A stretch of DNA of 64,000 bases from Vanrija pseudolonga. Lineage: Eukaryota; Basidiomycota; Tremellomycetes; Trichosporonales; Trichosporonaceae. This document shows positions 23,773 through 35,463 of this stretch, one piece after another (position 1 is the stretch's first letter; each line of letters begins with the position of its first letter). A model generated the notes under the pieces. That model ran no database searches. It was given only the letters and a program-made list of their open reading frames with translations, and was not told the origin of the DNA. A program made the position numbers and the translations under genes. The stretch lies in NCBI RefSeq assembly GCF_020906515.1, contig NC_085855.1, positions 620,001 to 684,000 on the forward strand. The letters are read 5' to 3'.

Positions 23773-24278
23773 GGCGAGGAAGGTGTGGTGGGGAAGGTTG
23801 GTGGATGGAGAGGCTGCAGTCGAGGAAGGCGTGTGGGTCGCGTCAAGGCTTTAAGGGCTTGAAGGCGCTGTCTGACCCGTGGGGGAGCTGCCGTGGATCA
23901 AGGCGAAGTGGTGAAAGGTAAAGTGACTGGGTGGATGGGATGCCTTTTTATATAAGTGCAGTGGAACAATTGATGATGTTGTGACGATGGAGAGAGGTTG
24001 AAACCAGCCGTCGTTGTCGAGATGAAGAAGAGACGCGCTCAGAGCAGGCAGGCTGCCCCTCTCCCAGCCAGGGCGCCCAACGCGACGCGCGACCCCTCCT
24101 TAACATGAGGCGTCAACATTGAAACACTTTACACGTCATTGATCTTGGATGATAGCGGAAGCAATTAAATCAATTAGTCCGTGCCTGGGGCTCATAACCC
24201 CCCTTCCCTCCTCATCCCTCCACCCAGGAATTTTGAATCGACCAAGTCCAGCAGCAGGCAGCAGGTGGCTATCAGCAC
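23773..24278. promoter_or_regulatory. Divergent promoter region, ASF1 / TRM1
   Basis: These 506 bases between two divergent start codons contain the TATA-like element for ASF1 and a C/T-rich block before TRM1. No further gene is seen. Confidence 0.5.
23945..23954 (-). promoter_or_regulatory. TATA-like element for ASF1
   Basis: TATATAAAAA reads on the minus strand about 175 bases upstream of the ASF1 start codon, in the region shared with the divergent TRM1 gene. Confidence 0.5.
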
Positions 24279-26258
24279 ATGCGCTTTGCGTCAACAACAT
24301 TGATTCTCCATCGCGCATCACGCAACATGTCGACCTCCTCCATCCCCTACACGGTCCCTCTGCCGGGAGGAATCCCAGACAAGTACCGCCCGCACACGGA
24401 GCAGACGACCACCATCCTCGTGCCCAAGGCCAACACGGCATTCCTCAACCCCGTTCAAGAGTACAACCGTGACCTGAGCGTGTCGGTCATCCGGGCTTGG
24501 AACGACCAGCGCAAGGAGGAGTTGGAGGCCAGATGGCGCGCCAACGCCGTCAAGAAGGAGGCCAAGGGCAAGGGCAAGACCAGGGGCAAGGCCAACGGTG
24601 CGGAGAAGCCTGCCGAGGAGGAGAAGCCCGCCACGGAGGAGAGCGCTGGTGCTGAGGGCTCGTCGTCGACCGAGGTGAGTTACGACCTTTGAACCTCATC
24701 TGATGCCCAGCCGAAAAAGGAATTTGTCCCAAGCAAGATCACGATCCTCGAGGCGCTGTCCGCAACCGGTCTTCGCTCAATCCGGTACGCCAAGGAGATC
24801 CCTGATGTCAAGGTGGTGCTCGCAAACGACCTGTCGCCGTCGGCGTGCGAGGCCATGCGTCAAAACGTCGCGCTGAACGGCGTTGGACCGGTTGAGGAAG
24901 GAGCCGAGAAGCCCGCTGAGGCCGTCGACCTCGGGCGCCGCGAAGGCTGCACCGGCTACGTCCACGTCAATGAGGGAGACGCCTGCGCGCTCATGTACGG
25001 CCACCGCACACCACGGGAACGGGTCGACGTCGTTGACCTCGACCCGTACGGCACTGCCGCTCCATTCATCGACGCTGCCCTCGGCTGCATCGCCGACGGC
25101 GGCTTGCTCGCCGTTACGTGCACCGACCTCGCTGTCCTCGCTGGCTCCAGCTACCCCGAGAAGTGGTGAGTTGACTGCCCGGGGTCACATTGCTGATTCT
25201 AGCTTCTCAAACTACGGTGGTGTTTGCGCCAAGGCCGAGTACTCGCACGAGGTCGCTCTCCGCCTTGTTCTGAACTCGCTCGCGCAGGCGGCCGCCCGCT
25301 ACGGCCGCACCATCACCCCTCTCATCTCTCTCTCGATCGACTTTTACGTCCGCCTGTTCGTCCGTGTCGACTCCAAGCCCGTCGAGGTCAAGCGGTTGGC
25401 TAGCCAGACCGGCATCGTCTACATTTGCAACTTTTGCGAAACCCCTGTCACCCAGCCGTTCGGCAAGGTTCTTGAGAAGCCCAGCAAGAACGGTGACTTC
25501 ACCAACACCGTGTACCGTTCAGCTGGCGGCCCGAAGGCGTCAGCGGACTGCGAGGAGTGTGGCTCGCCTCAGCATGTCGCCGGCCCGATGTGGCTCGGCC
25601 CGATCCAGGACCCCACCTTTGTCTCGCGCGTCCTCAAGAGCATCGAGGCCGACAAGGCCCACTACGGCACCTACCCCCGCATGAACGGCATGCTTACGAT
25701 GGCCCACGACGAGCTGCCAGACCCATTCTACTTTACCTCGAACAAGATCCACGGTTTCGCGCACACGAGCGCTGGACCAACAAAACAGGTCGTGTCGGCG
25801 CTCCTCAACGCAGGGTACAAGGTGTCCCGCTCTCATGCCGCTCCTGGATCCGTCAAGACGGACGCGCCGCGCGCGTTTGTCTGTGACATTGTCCGCGAGC
25901 ACGTCAAGACGCACCCTGTCCGCATGGACAAGATCTCGGAGAAGTCGCCTGCCCGTGCCTTTGTGTCCAAGGCCATGACGTGAGTGTAGAGGTTTGCTCT
26001 TTGCTAACGCCCAGACACGAGGTCGACCTCAAGATCCACCCCGAGGCGAAGAACTACGACAAGCAGGACAAGGTTGTCTACTACCAGCTCAACCCGCTGC
26101 CCAACTGGGGTCCGGGTTCGAGGGCCCGCAGCGTGCGCAAAGACCAGCCAGAACAGCAGGGCAAGCGAAAGGCCGAGGACAGCGCCGAGGGAGCCGAGAA
26201 GAAGGCCAAGGTTGCCGAGGTCGTCGAGGACGACGAGGAGGCGGCGATGAACGCATAG
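24279..26258 (+). CDS. TRM1: tRNA (guanine-26-N2)-dimethyltransferase
   Basis: Four exons: 24279-24674, 24711-25165, 25203-25979 and 26015-26258, 623 residues from the first ATG or 607 from the second (24327). It makes N2,N2-dimethylguanosine at position 26 of tRNAs. Seen in the sequence: the Trm1 start-region block [19 protein letters not shown], the SAM-binding motif [14 protein letters not shown], the acidic ribose contact ANDLSP, the catalytic [15 protein letters not shown], and a Cys-rich zinc site (CNFC and CEEC). A Lys/Glu-rich insertion sits around residues 90-130. The C-terminus is charged, a possible nuclear signal. The 16 residues between the two starts ([16 protein letters not shown]) look like a mitochondrial presequence, matching the dual-localised yeast enzyme. 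The stop lies 52 bp from the convergent membrane-protein gene. Confidence 0.93.
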
Positions 26259-26310
26259 ACACATCTGTAGGATTACAACATTATCAACGTGATTTACCCT
26301 GGAACAACTA

Positions 26311-27404
26311 CTATCTCCTTATGCCCGAGATATCGAGTGCAAACGCGTCGGACCAGGCGCTGCGAGCTGCGTACGGCGGCGCGATCGGTAGCCGGCGGGG
26401 GACATACTCTAGCTCGACAACGTCCTTGTTGCCGTCATCGACCGCTCCAGGCTTCACGCCGGCCGCGGTGAGGCTACTGCTGGGCGACACAAATGTCGTC
26501 CCGAGCATGAGGTAGGGGAGGTCCGGTTCGTCGTCGTCGTCATAGTGGGATATCCGCTTCTCGCCTTCAGGGTCCTCGGACGGCATGCGGACGAGGAAGG
26601 ACACTGCAATGTCGTCTGGTGCCTTCTTGGTCGGGGCTGCGACAACGGCAAGCGGCTGCGTGGTTAGGTCGGAACGGACGTTGTGTAGCAGTGATAAGGA
26701 ACATTGGCGTTAGAGGACTCGCACGACAGACGTCGGCATAAGCCCGCGCCCTGTTGGTTGCCGAGCACCAAACACCGGCGCCGGCGAGCGGATCGACGCC
26801 ACAGACATCTCGCAGGTGGCACTGTCGTCCGACCGGGTGCCACCGACCTCCGCCCGCCCTGCGGCACCACGCGCACGCCATCGCCCGCCACACGACACCA
26901 CTCACCTGGTCCTTGTCCCAGTCGAGCTCCTCTTCAGACGGCTCCTTCGCGACATCCGCCTCCCAGATACGCGGTATCGGCACCTTGCGGTACCTGGTCG
27001 CGCGGTTCTGTCCCTCCCACATGCCGTGGGCGGCGAGCGAGTCGCCCGCCGTCATGAGATAGCCTAGCCATCCGCCCTGCTGCGTCCACATGCGCGCAAA
27101 GTCGACGTCTTCGCCGGTCGCCTGGGCGGCGCGCGTCATCCGGCGTACCTGGTGCACGCGCGCGAGGATGGTGAGGAGGACGACGAAGAGCGCCGCCGCG
27201 ACAAAGCACAGGCCGAGGGCCACGATCGTGGTGGACGGGAGACCGGGCTAGCGTCAGTGCTATCACAGAGGGAGAACTCACCGGGCTCGACGTGGGCGTC
27301 GCTGCAGTGAGGACGGTCGTCGTCGGGCTCGAGGCGGCCGTCGTCGAGGTGGGGTCGTCGCGCTTGCCCAGCGCGGGCCAATCTCGCCCAGGCCTCGAGG
27401 CCAT
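26311..27404 (-). CDS. Single-pass membrane protein of unknown function
   Basis: I do not recognise this protein. Exon 1 (27404-27282) codes 41 Ser/Thr/Pro-rich residues after MASRPGRDWP. Exon 2 (27247-26906) codes one transmembrane helix (VALGLCFVAAALFVVLLTIL) followed by a basic ARVHQVRRMTR stretch and a soluble tail with WTQQGGWLGYLM. The last exon (26655-26311) ends in ...ALDISGIRR. The layout suggests a type I/III protein with a short Ser/Thr-rich, possibly O-glycosylated outer segment and a cytosolic tail. Between exons 2 and 3 either one 250-nt intron (269 residues) or an extra in-phase exon at 26725-26847 (310 residues) is possible. The second form leaves normal-sized introns but one lacks a clear branch site. 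It lies tail to tail with TRM1. Confidence 0.6.
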
Positions 27405-27965
27405 TGTTGTAGCTGGTGATCAATGGTGAGTGTAAGAGAGTGTGTGAGTGAGTGAGTGTGCGATTGTGATATCTGGAGCAGGAGCATTGAATGGTTCGTT
27501 ATCCGCTCGGCGGCGGCGGGGGCGGCGGTGGGCGGCGTAACGGCGTTGGCATTTGGAACTCTGATTGCAGATCCGAGTGAGTCGAGGAGGTCAGCCAGCA
27601 GCCAGGCAGCCAGCCAAGCCCACCTCGGCTCTCTCTGCCTCGCCACTTGCTCTGCTCTGCTGGCTGCACACACCCTACCCCGCACATTGATTTGTTCCGA
27701 AACACACAGGGGCCTGGGCGTCGCGGGGGGCGGCACGGCGGCGGGCGCGGCGGGGCCAAGCTGCCACGTGACATTGTCCCAATTTAAACACCCCCTCCCC
27801 CTTTCCAAATACTCCCGTCAGCACAACTCGTCGCATCGTCACACTGGCGGCGGCCCACACCCACCCACCCACACGGAGTTGAACATTCCTTCTCCGTTCT
27901 TCTCTCCGTGCGTGCAACAACAACAACAATAACAACGACCCCCTCTCACACCGTCAACAGACGTC
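27405..27965. promoter_or_regulatory. Divergent promoter region, membrane protein / Zn2Cys6 factor
   Basis: 561 bases between divergent starts, with CT-rich sequence towards 27966 including CACA/CAACAA runs typical of a leader. No gene is seen. Confidence 0.45.
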
Positions 27966-30395
27966 ATGAGCGAGCTATACGACGACGCACAGCTCTTATC
28001 CCGTGGGGCAGAGGCTAGCACCGCCTCGGACCCCAACACGGACGCCGCCAGCGCGGCACTCGACACGCTCTTCTCCAGCGCCGCCCAAGGAAACTACAAC
28101 CTCGAGATCGCCATTGACCCGTCCCTGTCAAACTCTGCTCCGGCCGCGGTGACGGCAAATGATCAAGGTGAGCAATAAATGTTGCTCGTCGTCCTGTTAT
28201 CAGACCCCAACTTACCATGGTTTCTCTTGGCACAGCTGCGTCTACCGCCGACCAACCAGCGTCCAACAATGGGACCCCACCGGCGTCGACCGGACCCATC
28301 AAGGCAAAAGGCACCTCGCGTGCCAACATGCTCGCACGTGGCGGCGCCTGCGAGTTTTGCAAGCGTCGCAAACTGCGCTGTTCTGCCGAGGTCCCGTCCT
28401 GTGCGAGCTGTCGCCGCACTGGACGCGACTGCGTCTACTCGCAAAAGAAGCAGCGGTCCCGTGTGCGTGTGCTCGAGGACAAGCTCGCCGACCTCGAGCG
28501 GAGACTGGAAAAGGGCCCCGGTTCCGGGCCTGCGTCAGCTGAGAGCAGCACGGCTGTGGGGTCGTCTGCCGCTCCGCCACACTTCATCTCGCCAGACTCT
28601 GTACACACCGCCACACCGCCTACCGGCGTCGACCTCTTCCCTCTCGGCCTGGACTCGGCGTCCCTCTCAATCCAAGACTTGGGTTTCGCGGCGGCGAGCA
28701 CCAAGCGTGCAGAGCCGGACCTGATGACCCTGGCCGATGCCGCTGCTATCGATACAGATGGGGACCCATTCCAGGGTCTCGACCCGGCCACTGTTGCGAC
28801 CGAGCTTGTCCGGGCGGTTATCGAGAACCAAAAGGGAGGGTGGGGAGAGAAGATTATGGCGCATCTGTGTGTTACAGAAAAAGATACAGGCTGACGTCAG
28901 TCTCCAGCTCTACTCGCAGCCTCCGCCACTACGAATGTTGCACTGGCTGATGCCACCGACAACCTTCTTTGCGCGCATCAATGGCCACAGCCAGTCGCCT
29001 CCGCCACATCCCGCCTTTATTGCGGCCATCGTCCCGCCCCTTCTCACAATCTCACCAAGCTCCATCTTGTCATCACGCGCGACAGTGGCCGCCGTCACCG
29101 ACGCGCTCATGCCTCCGTCGCGCGCACTCGCTCAGCACGCCTTGACCAACCTCGACCCCCGTTTACTCGACTTGGTCGCTGCCGCCGCTCTGCGATCCGT
29201 TATTCTCGCCATGACCGGACGCTTTGTCGACTCGTGGAATGAAAACGCAACGTGCGTGTCGCTGGCTTGGGCTGCAGGCCTCGGCAAGCTTGGTGGTGTG
29301 GCAGAGTCGTTTGTGCCTTCTACCTCTCGACCAGCCGACCGTGCCCAGCGGGTCGCCCGCGAAAAGCGACTTCGCCACGTCCGTCTCAAGGGGCAGATTA
29401 CAGCTCCGGCGCGCAACGCCCAGGACGTGGCCGAGAGGATTCAGCTCTTCTGGTGCGTATACCTCGTCGACAAGTCGAATGCAGTGGGATGGAACTGGCC
29501 ATCCGCCATCATCGACGACGAGATCACCACGCCTCTCCCGCAAACCAGCTATGACACCGTGTCCGCGTTGTGTGACAACACGACCCTCGAAGACTTCTTG
29601 TCGGGCAGGGTTGTTGGCGGTGAAGATGACGGTCCCCTCTGTCGACAGGTCAAGTACATTGCGCTTGTTCACGCGGCGTCGAGGTGAGTACAGACTCGCG
29701 GGGCTTGCTAACCCTGTAGGCAACTCGACACCCCGGTCAGCGTTGCCACCCCTGCGCGCACCGCACACCTGTTGAGAATAACCAAAAAGTACATGGCCAC
29801 TCTCCGTCCATGGAAGCCGGCGTCTCGTGAGGAGGCCATTGCCGAGACGGTCAAGAACGAGACGTGGATGGGTTTGCACATGTAAGCGGACTTAAGTTAC
29901 CGCACTGACGCCGCAGCACCCTCCTGATGCTCTACATCCACCAGGAAATCGACGCCCTGTCAGAAGATGAAGAGATTGAAGCTCGCGACAAGGCGATTGA
30001 GGCAGGGCTCAAAATGTGCAGCTGCTTTGACACAGCCTTTGCTGCTGGCGACACGGAGCTGGGTGAGGGGGCCAATGTGTAACACGACTAACAACGCAGC
30101 CCGCTACGACCTCATCGCCCTGTTCCTCTGGTACATTACCGGACGCGCATTCCTGAGCTTTTCTGAACAGTTGCGCACCTCGGACCCCAAGCGCTCGGCC
30201 GAGATTCGCTCAAAGATAGACCTCGTCGTGGACGCGACTCACAAAATGGTACGTTCTTCTTCCTCTTCAGTACTAATGCCCTAGTCCAAACGCTTGAAGC
30301 TCGCCGAGGTGCACGAGTTGCAGCTGCAAAATGTCATTCTCGGGACGGAGACCATGATTGGCGAGTGGCAGCGGCCCGACAATCTCGACCTGTAG
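27966..30395 (+). CDS. Zn2Cys6 fungal transcription factor
   Basis: Seven exons: 27966-28167, 28236-28866, 28901-29683, 29720-29881, 29917-30062, 30100-30248 and 30285-30395, 727 residues. The binuclear cluster is near residue 120: C-x2-C-x6-C-x6-C-x2-C-x6-C (CEFCKRRKLRC then CASCRRTGRDC). It is followed by a short basic linker and a coiled-coil dimerisation helix (VRVLEDKLADLERRLEKG). The middle and C-terminal parts match the fungal-specific factor domain in composition and spacing (RIQLFWCVYLVDKSNAVGWNWPSAI is the typical xxxFWxxYxxDR-like segment, and later YDLIALFLWYITGRAFLSF). It should bind CGG-type half sites as a dimer in the nucleus. The target pathway cannot be read from the sequence. 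The 34-nt intron at 28867 is among the shortest here. Confidence 0.88.
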
Positions 30396-30544
30396 TGCGA
30401 GCAGCTCGAAAAACATGTATGGGGTTATATGCAGAGTGGCGGCAGGGGCAGCGGCGCGCCAAGCAGGGATGAGTCACACATGGTGATAAGGGTGATGTTA
30501 CAAATGTATCAAAACTAGGCGATATAAGAAGACGACGGCGGAAT

Positions 30545-32701
30545 CTATGGCTGCTTGAGGCCGGCCTGCTGCTTCTCGTTGGCGGCATTGGAGATGGTGA
30601 GGTAGGCGCGACCGACGTCGTCGACCTTTGTAGGCGTGGGGCCGATGGCGAGCACGGTCGTCTTGGCAGCAAGGGCAGTGGTGGCCGGGTCCTCTGCGTC
30701 GTCGGCCGTGGCCGTGTAGTCGAACACGGACCGCATGAGGGTGAGGAAGCGTTCGGTTTTGCAGAACTTGGGCACCGAGTCGGTGGCCATCAGGCGGAAG
30801 ATGTACTGCTGGATGCGCTCGTCCAGGCGCACCATGTTCTGGAGTTGACTGGCGTGCAGAGAGTTGCCGACGCCGGGGAGGATCTGCGCCTTGGCGCCGG
30901 CATCCTTGTCCTCGAGAATCTCGTTCATGTACGAGATGAGCTCGCCGCGGAGCTGGTGATCAATGTTGAGCTCGCATGGCGACGCGGGGGCGAGGTAGGC
31001 TAAAGTCAGCACCGCTCCTTCTCCGCACACTCACTGTTGTAGATAACAAACGCCATGGCAATCAGATCCTGCTGGTGCTTCTCCATGGCCTGGAGGCCCT
31101 GGCCGCGCTGTGTTGGGAGCGCACCTGGTGCCGCAGCCGCCGATGACGACGTGTTGAATCGGCGCTTAAAGTCCTGGACATCGAGCCAGAAGCTGAGGTT
31201 CTCTTCGCAGAAGTTTGCGCGAAGGAACTCTCGGAACAGGGATCGGAGGGCGGGCTCCTCGAGAATCTGCTTGAGACGGGCCGTGTGCGAGTCCTTGGAC
31301 CCCTCGTCGGCGGCAGCGGCGTAATCTGTGCGAAGGCGGTCCGAGACGCTCGAACGCCGCGTGAGGTTGTTGTCGATTGCGGGCTGGGCAAGCGACGCGC
31401 CGCGCGGCGGAGCCTCGGCCTCGTCGTCGAACGGGTCGGCCTTGTTGGTGTTGGGCTTGCGCGTGAAGGCGCCCGTCGCCGGCTTTGTTGGGGCAGGCTC
31501 GTCGGCACCCCACTTGGCGACGGTGGCGCCGAGATCGGTGACGCGGTAGATTGCGCGGTCTGTGGCACGGAACTCGGCCTCTGTCTGCGTGCGCGCCAAG
31601 TGTCAGAAATTAGAAGGGACCGGCGCCGCGCACGGCGCGCGGGGCGCGTCTTGGCGCGCGCGGCGAACAGACCCACCATTTGTGCTCCAGCGCCACCACC
31701 TGCGCCACCTGCGCGGACCGTCACGACAAGGTTGCCCTCCTTGACCTTGCCCTTGTCGCTCACGAGCGAGATGTATCCGTATCGGACAAACTGTCCAGCA
31801 ACCTCGGCCGCCTCGTCGAGACCAACAATGGTGGTAAAGTCGATGAGCCAGTCCATGGCCGACGACGCGCTAAACTGGTACTCTTCAACCTGGTTCTTCT
31901 TGCCCTCGGGAGGTGGCAGCCACACGCGACGGAGCACCATGCCAAGCGTCCGGTCACACTCTTCTCCTGGAGGAAGGGCCGGTGCCTTGTTGTGCGGGCG
32001 GGAGTGGAACTGGCCTAGCAGCTCGTCGTCGTTGAGTTTTGACACGTTGGGCTCGCGGCCAATGAATCGCCGGAAGAGCACTTCCATGACACTGCGAGTG
32101 ATCAAAATCTCGTCGTCTTGCGTACGGCGTTCGAGGTGGTGCAGCTTCATGCAGATTGGCTGTGTGGCGAATACCCTCAACAGGTGGTCGGCCGCAATAC
32201 CATTCTTTGTGATGAAACGCTCGAGAATATGCAGACCCTTGGCCGTGAGCATGAAGACGCCACGCTCCTTGAATATCTTTGAGGGAATGTCGGTGGCGTT
32301 TTCAATCAGCTGAGCATCAATGAACAGCTGTCCGACCCCGCGCGCCATGTCGCGAGACATGGAAAACGTCGTCGTTGTCGTCGTCGTGATGATGCGTGAG
32401 GGGTCCTTTGGGTCGGCCGAGCGGTTCGACTGGGAAAACTTGAGCGACGAGAGGTTGGAGCATGCTTCGTCGCTTCATGGGTCAGACTAACATGTCGACG
32501 CTCCGACTCACGTAGTGAAACTGTTGGGGTAGGTCCGGAAGAACGACCTGTGGTTGTCGAGATTGAGCGAAACGACCAGCGTGGCGAACAGGTCATGCGT
32601 GTCCTGCGGTGTGAGCCACGCCCCACCACCTCCGCACCCACCTTGACGAATGGCCGTCCACGACGGGTCGTCTTCATGAGATGTGATGAATGGGTGGACA
32701 T
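30545..32701 (-). CDS. SST2: DEP-RGS regulator of G-protein signalling (Sst2/FlbA/Crg1 type)
   Basis: Five exons: 32701-32642, 32603-32512, 32472-31677, 31584-31035 and 30999-30545, 650 residues. The N-terminus MKTTRRGRPFVKDTHDLFA (after an optional 8-residue extension) and SFFRTYPNSFTTDEAC are hallmarks of this family. Two DEP-like regions follow (IPSKIFKERGVFMLTAKGLHI and a later one around YQFSASSAMDWLIDF). A linker rich in Pro and Ala comes next. The RGS domain runs from about residue 420 to the end region (LRSLFREFLRANFCEENLSFWLDV ... RLDERIQQYIFRLMATDSVPKFCKTERF, quoted in parts). It should speed GTP hydrolysis by the pheromone or nutrient-sensing G-alpha at the plasma membrane, with the DEP part recruiting it to the receptor. 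Two in-frame ATGs are possible at 32701 and 32677. Which paralogue (Crg1 or other) it is cannot be decided here. Confidence 0.88.
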
Positions 32702-33216
32702 TGTAAGTCCGAATTGATGGGCGAGAAGGGGGCGATAAGATTTGGTGGCTAGTGGTGGACCACTAGTGATGGATAAAATGGACAATGACAAGAGTGAAAG
32801 AGGTCGAAGTGAGAGACAAGAGGTCGGGGGGGCAACTATAAGGCGATGATGGGGGGGGTGGTGAAAAAGCGCGACGTCGACGTTGAGCAGCACGGCAGGC
32901 AGGGGGTGGTGCTAGGGGTGTTGCATCAGAGAACAAGGCCAAGGCAAGGCAAGCGGCGTGGGGGGGTCCGCGGGCGGGGGAGGGGCGGCCGTTGGGCGGG
33001 AACAGCCGGCGGCGAGGCGAGTCAACGAGGCAGCAGGCAGGCAGCGAGGGGCTTTGACGGCGCTCAAGGGGCTGTGATGGGCGCGCGTTGGCGCACACCA
33101 GTACGCGCGTGTGTTTGATAAGTGCACCAAGTTTGTCCGCCGGCCGAGCGCGAACGGAGGGGGGTCAAGGTGGCAACACACTAGGGGTAAAGCTATCACG
33201 TTTGTGTCACCGACTT

Positions 33217-33330
33217 TGAGTGGGGGAGGGGGAGGGGGGAGGGGGAGGAGCGAGGAGGGGAGCGAGAAGGAGGGGAGGGAGGGAAGGGGTGTGGGAGTCG
33301 GAGCAGGAGGAGGGGGAGGGGATGGTGAAA
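33217..33330. repeat. G-rich purine tract
   Basis: Repeated GGGGAGGGGG-type units over about 110 bases. The plus strand has many runs of four or more G and could form a G-quadruplex; the minus strand, upstream of the RGS gene, is a CT tract. Confidence 0.65.
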
Positions 33331-35382
33331 GGGGATGTGATACAGCCTGCAGACGCTGGAGCAGAGTCCACGACCACCCCAAGGGTAGATGCGTCGTTGG
33401 AGATCGGTGCGACAGCGTCAAACCCTCAAGTGATGGTCAGTGCGTTCGTAGCGCGCGCGCGCGTGCGAGTCATTCAAAGTCCGCCCGCCAGGTATGGTCA
33501 TCGCCCGCCGGTCTGTCGGTGTCTCTCCTCGGTCAGGTCAGCAAGGGCGCGCACGAGAAGCAGCAGCGGCTGTAACATGCCCCAAGCAGCATGCATGTGA
33601 GGGGCGCCTGCGAGGGGGAATAACCCGAGGCCAGGCTAGCCAGCCAGGCAGGCGTCCACCTTTGCGCCCGTGGCGTCAGGACAATGGCTGTGCCACCTCA
33701 CGGATCGCCACATGTGCCCTCGACTTTTCTTGCGCGACGCGCTGGCTGGACGCTCGCAGCGCCACTGGCGTGCAAGCTGGCGTTTTTACGCAGATCCGCC
33801 CGCCAACAGAGAGAGACAGGGAGGGCTCTTCCGATGCGAGCCAGCCAGCGAGCGACGCTGCAGGCGATCACCAGTAGACGGACGCCAGTCCACTCTGAAA
33901 CACTGAGATGCGAGATGCGGGGCCGTGCGCGCCACGACTGTGCCGCTGGCGGGCAGGCGGACGAACCACGGCTCTGCGTTGCTCGCCGGCCGCCAGCTCG
34001 GCCGTGACGATCAGCACGCCGCGGCCGGGCGCGGTGAGCGCGCGGCGCTGCGCGCGTGAGAGGCTGGGTTGAGGGAGTGGCTGGCGGCAATCAGGCGCAT
34101 GTCAGACATGTCACTCTCCCGAGTCGGAGTGGCGCGCGGCGATGAGAGTTGACAAGTGCCATCGCCCGCCCGCCTGCCTGCCTGCTACTGTAGTCGAACC
34201 CGACATTTCCGCAAGGTGCCACGCACGCTGCGGAGGCATGTTTCAGCCTCGGTCTCGCCCTCGCCCCCGGGCAGGCAGGTGTCCGCCTCTAGTCGAACTC
34301 CGTCGAGAAGGGCCAACTCGAAATCCGGGGCAGTCTATACCAGGCGCGTGGAAAATTCTCGGCGCGGGGGTGGTGCTGAGAACAATGACATCTTCGGCGG
34401 CGAGAACAATAGGGACGATCGGAAGAGGTAGGGTCTGGATGTCGCCTCACTCGGCGGCAGCGGTCGTAAGCGGCGCAAGTCGTCGTGGTGGGCGTGGGGA
34501 ACCTCGCCGCCGCTGGACGCAGCAGCCAAGGTGGCACGCAGCGGCTACCTGCTGATTACGACGCTGCGAAATGTTTCATGTGGGCTGCTGTTGACAACAA
34601 GGGTCGTGACGATCGTGACTTGCCGCGTGCCTGCCATTGCCGCCCAGTCGGCCCGCCATTCGCCACGTGAAGGAGGTGACGGCGGTGTGAGTGACTTGTC
34701 GTTGCTGTCTGAGTGCGCACGCGTCGACCTCGACCTCGACACTGACTGCATACCTCGCATGCAAACCTTGGTTGGCTATACATAAACCTTGTATTCGGAA
34801 GAACCTGTCCGAGGCACCAATCCTACCGCCCACTTCATAACAAGTATGTAGTGCGGAGCCAGCATCCCCCCCTCGCGGCCCAGGAACTCTACGGCATGAT
34901 GCAGCATTGCAGTGCATCCCGCGTTTCAATGTGTTCTCACGAGGGGCAGCTCTTCCGAACGCCAGAGACAGCAGCTGACTGCCTCTGGTAGCTCGAGAGC
35001 CAAACATGCTTGCTTCATAGCGCCCCCCTGACAAGGTACCGAGGCTGGGTGAGTGACGGCATGGGGTGACATGAAGGAGCGAGAGAGTGTTTGAGGCGGG
35101 TATGCGAGGCGCGAGCTGCCTTGGCGAGGCCAAAGCCAGCGCAGCACTTCCGCAGGTACATTTGATATCTTTGCATGGCATGGTCCAGGCCACTTGGGTT
35201 TGTACCTGGTCACCGGCGAATGAGGCACAGAAGCACAGTGCACGCGCTCAGATTGCGCATTGTTCGGGATGTTGTGTTGTTGGCGCGGCGCCGCCCAACA
35301 TTTACTTCTGACGAGGTGGCGGTGTCCACAGAGACAGTGTGTGTGTGTGGAATCCTTTTACGCAGATCCCATTCCAACCACC

Positions 35383-35388
35383 TATATA
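35383..35388 (+). promoter_or_regulatory. TATA element for the ABCG gene
   Basis: TATATA in the context CCTATATAGATCCC, 81 bases upstream of the ATG at 35464. Confidence 0.55.
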
Positions 35389-35463
35389 GATCCCATTTCC
35401 ACAGTTTACGGCTCGACTAGCCCAGTTCCAGCAGACCCACCCACCCACAGCAGCCCGTCCCGA

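Larger units (their letters stand above)
32702..35463. other. Long divergent intergenic region, RGS gene / ABCG gene
   Basis: 2.76 kb with no recognisable coding sequence. Near the RGS gene the plus strand is G-rich (leader side of the minus-strand gene). 33500-34500 is GC-rich with CAGGCAGG and GCCAGCCA words. The last ~100 bases before 35464 are C-rich with a TATA element. Confidence 0.55.

Noticed and set aside
32678-32893. Upstream extension of the DEP-RGS reading frame beyond 32701
   Set aside because: The frame stays open but has no ATG; the sequence there is the CT-rich leader and the translation is Leu/Ser/Pro/His low complexity.
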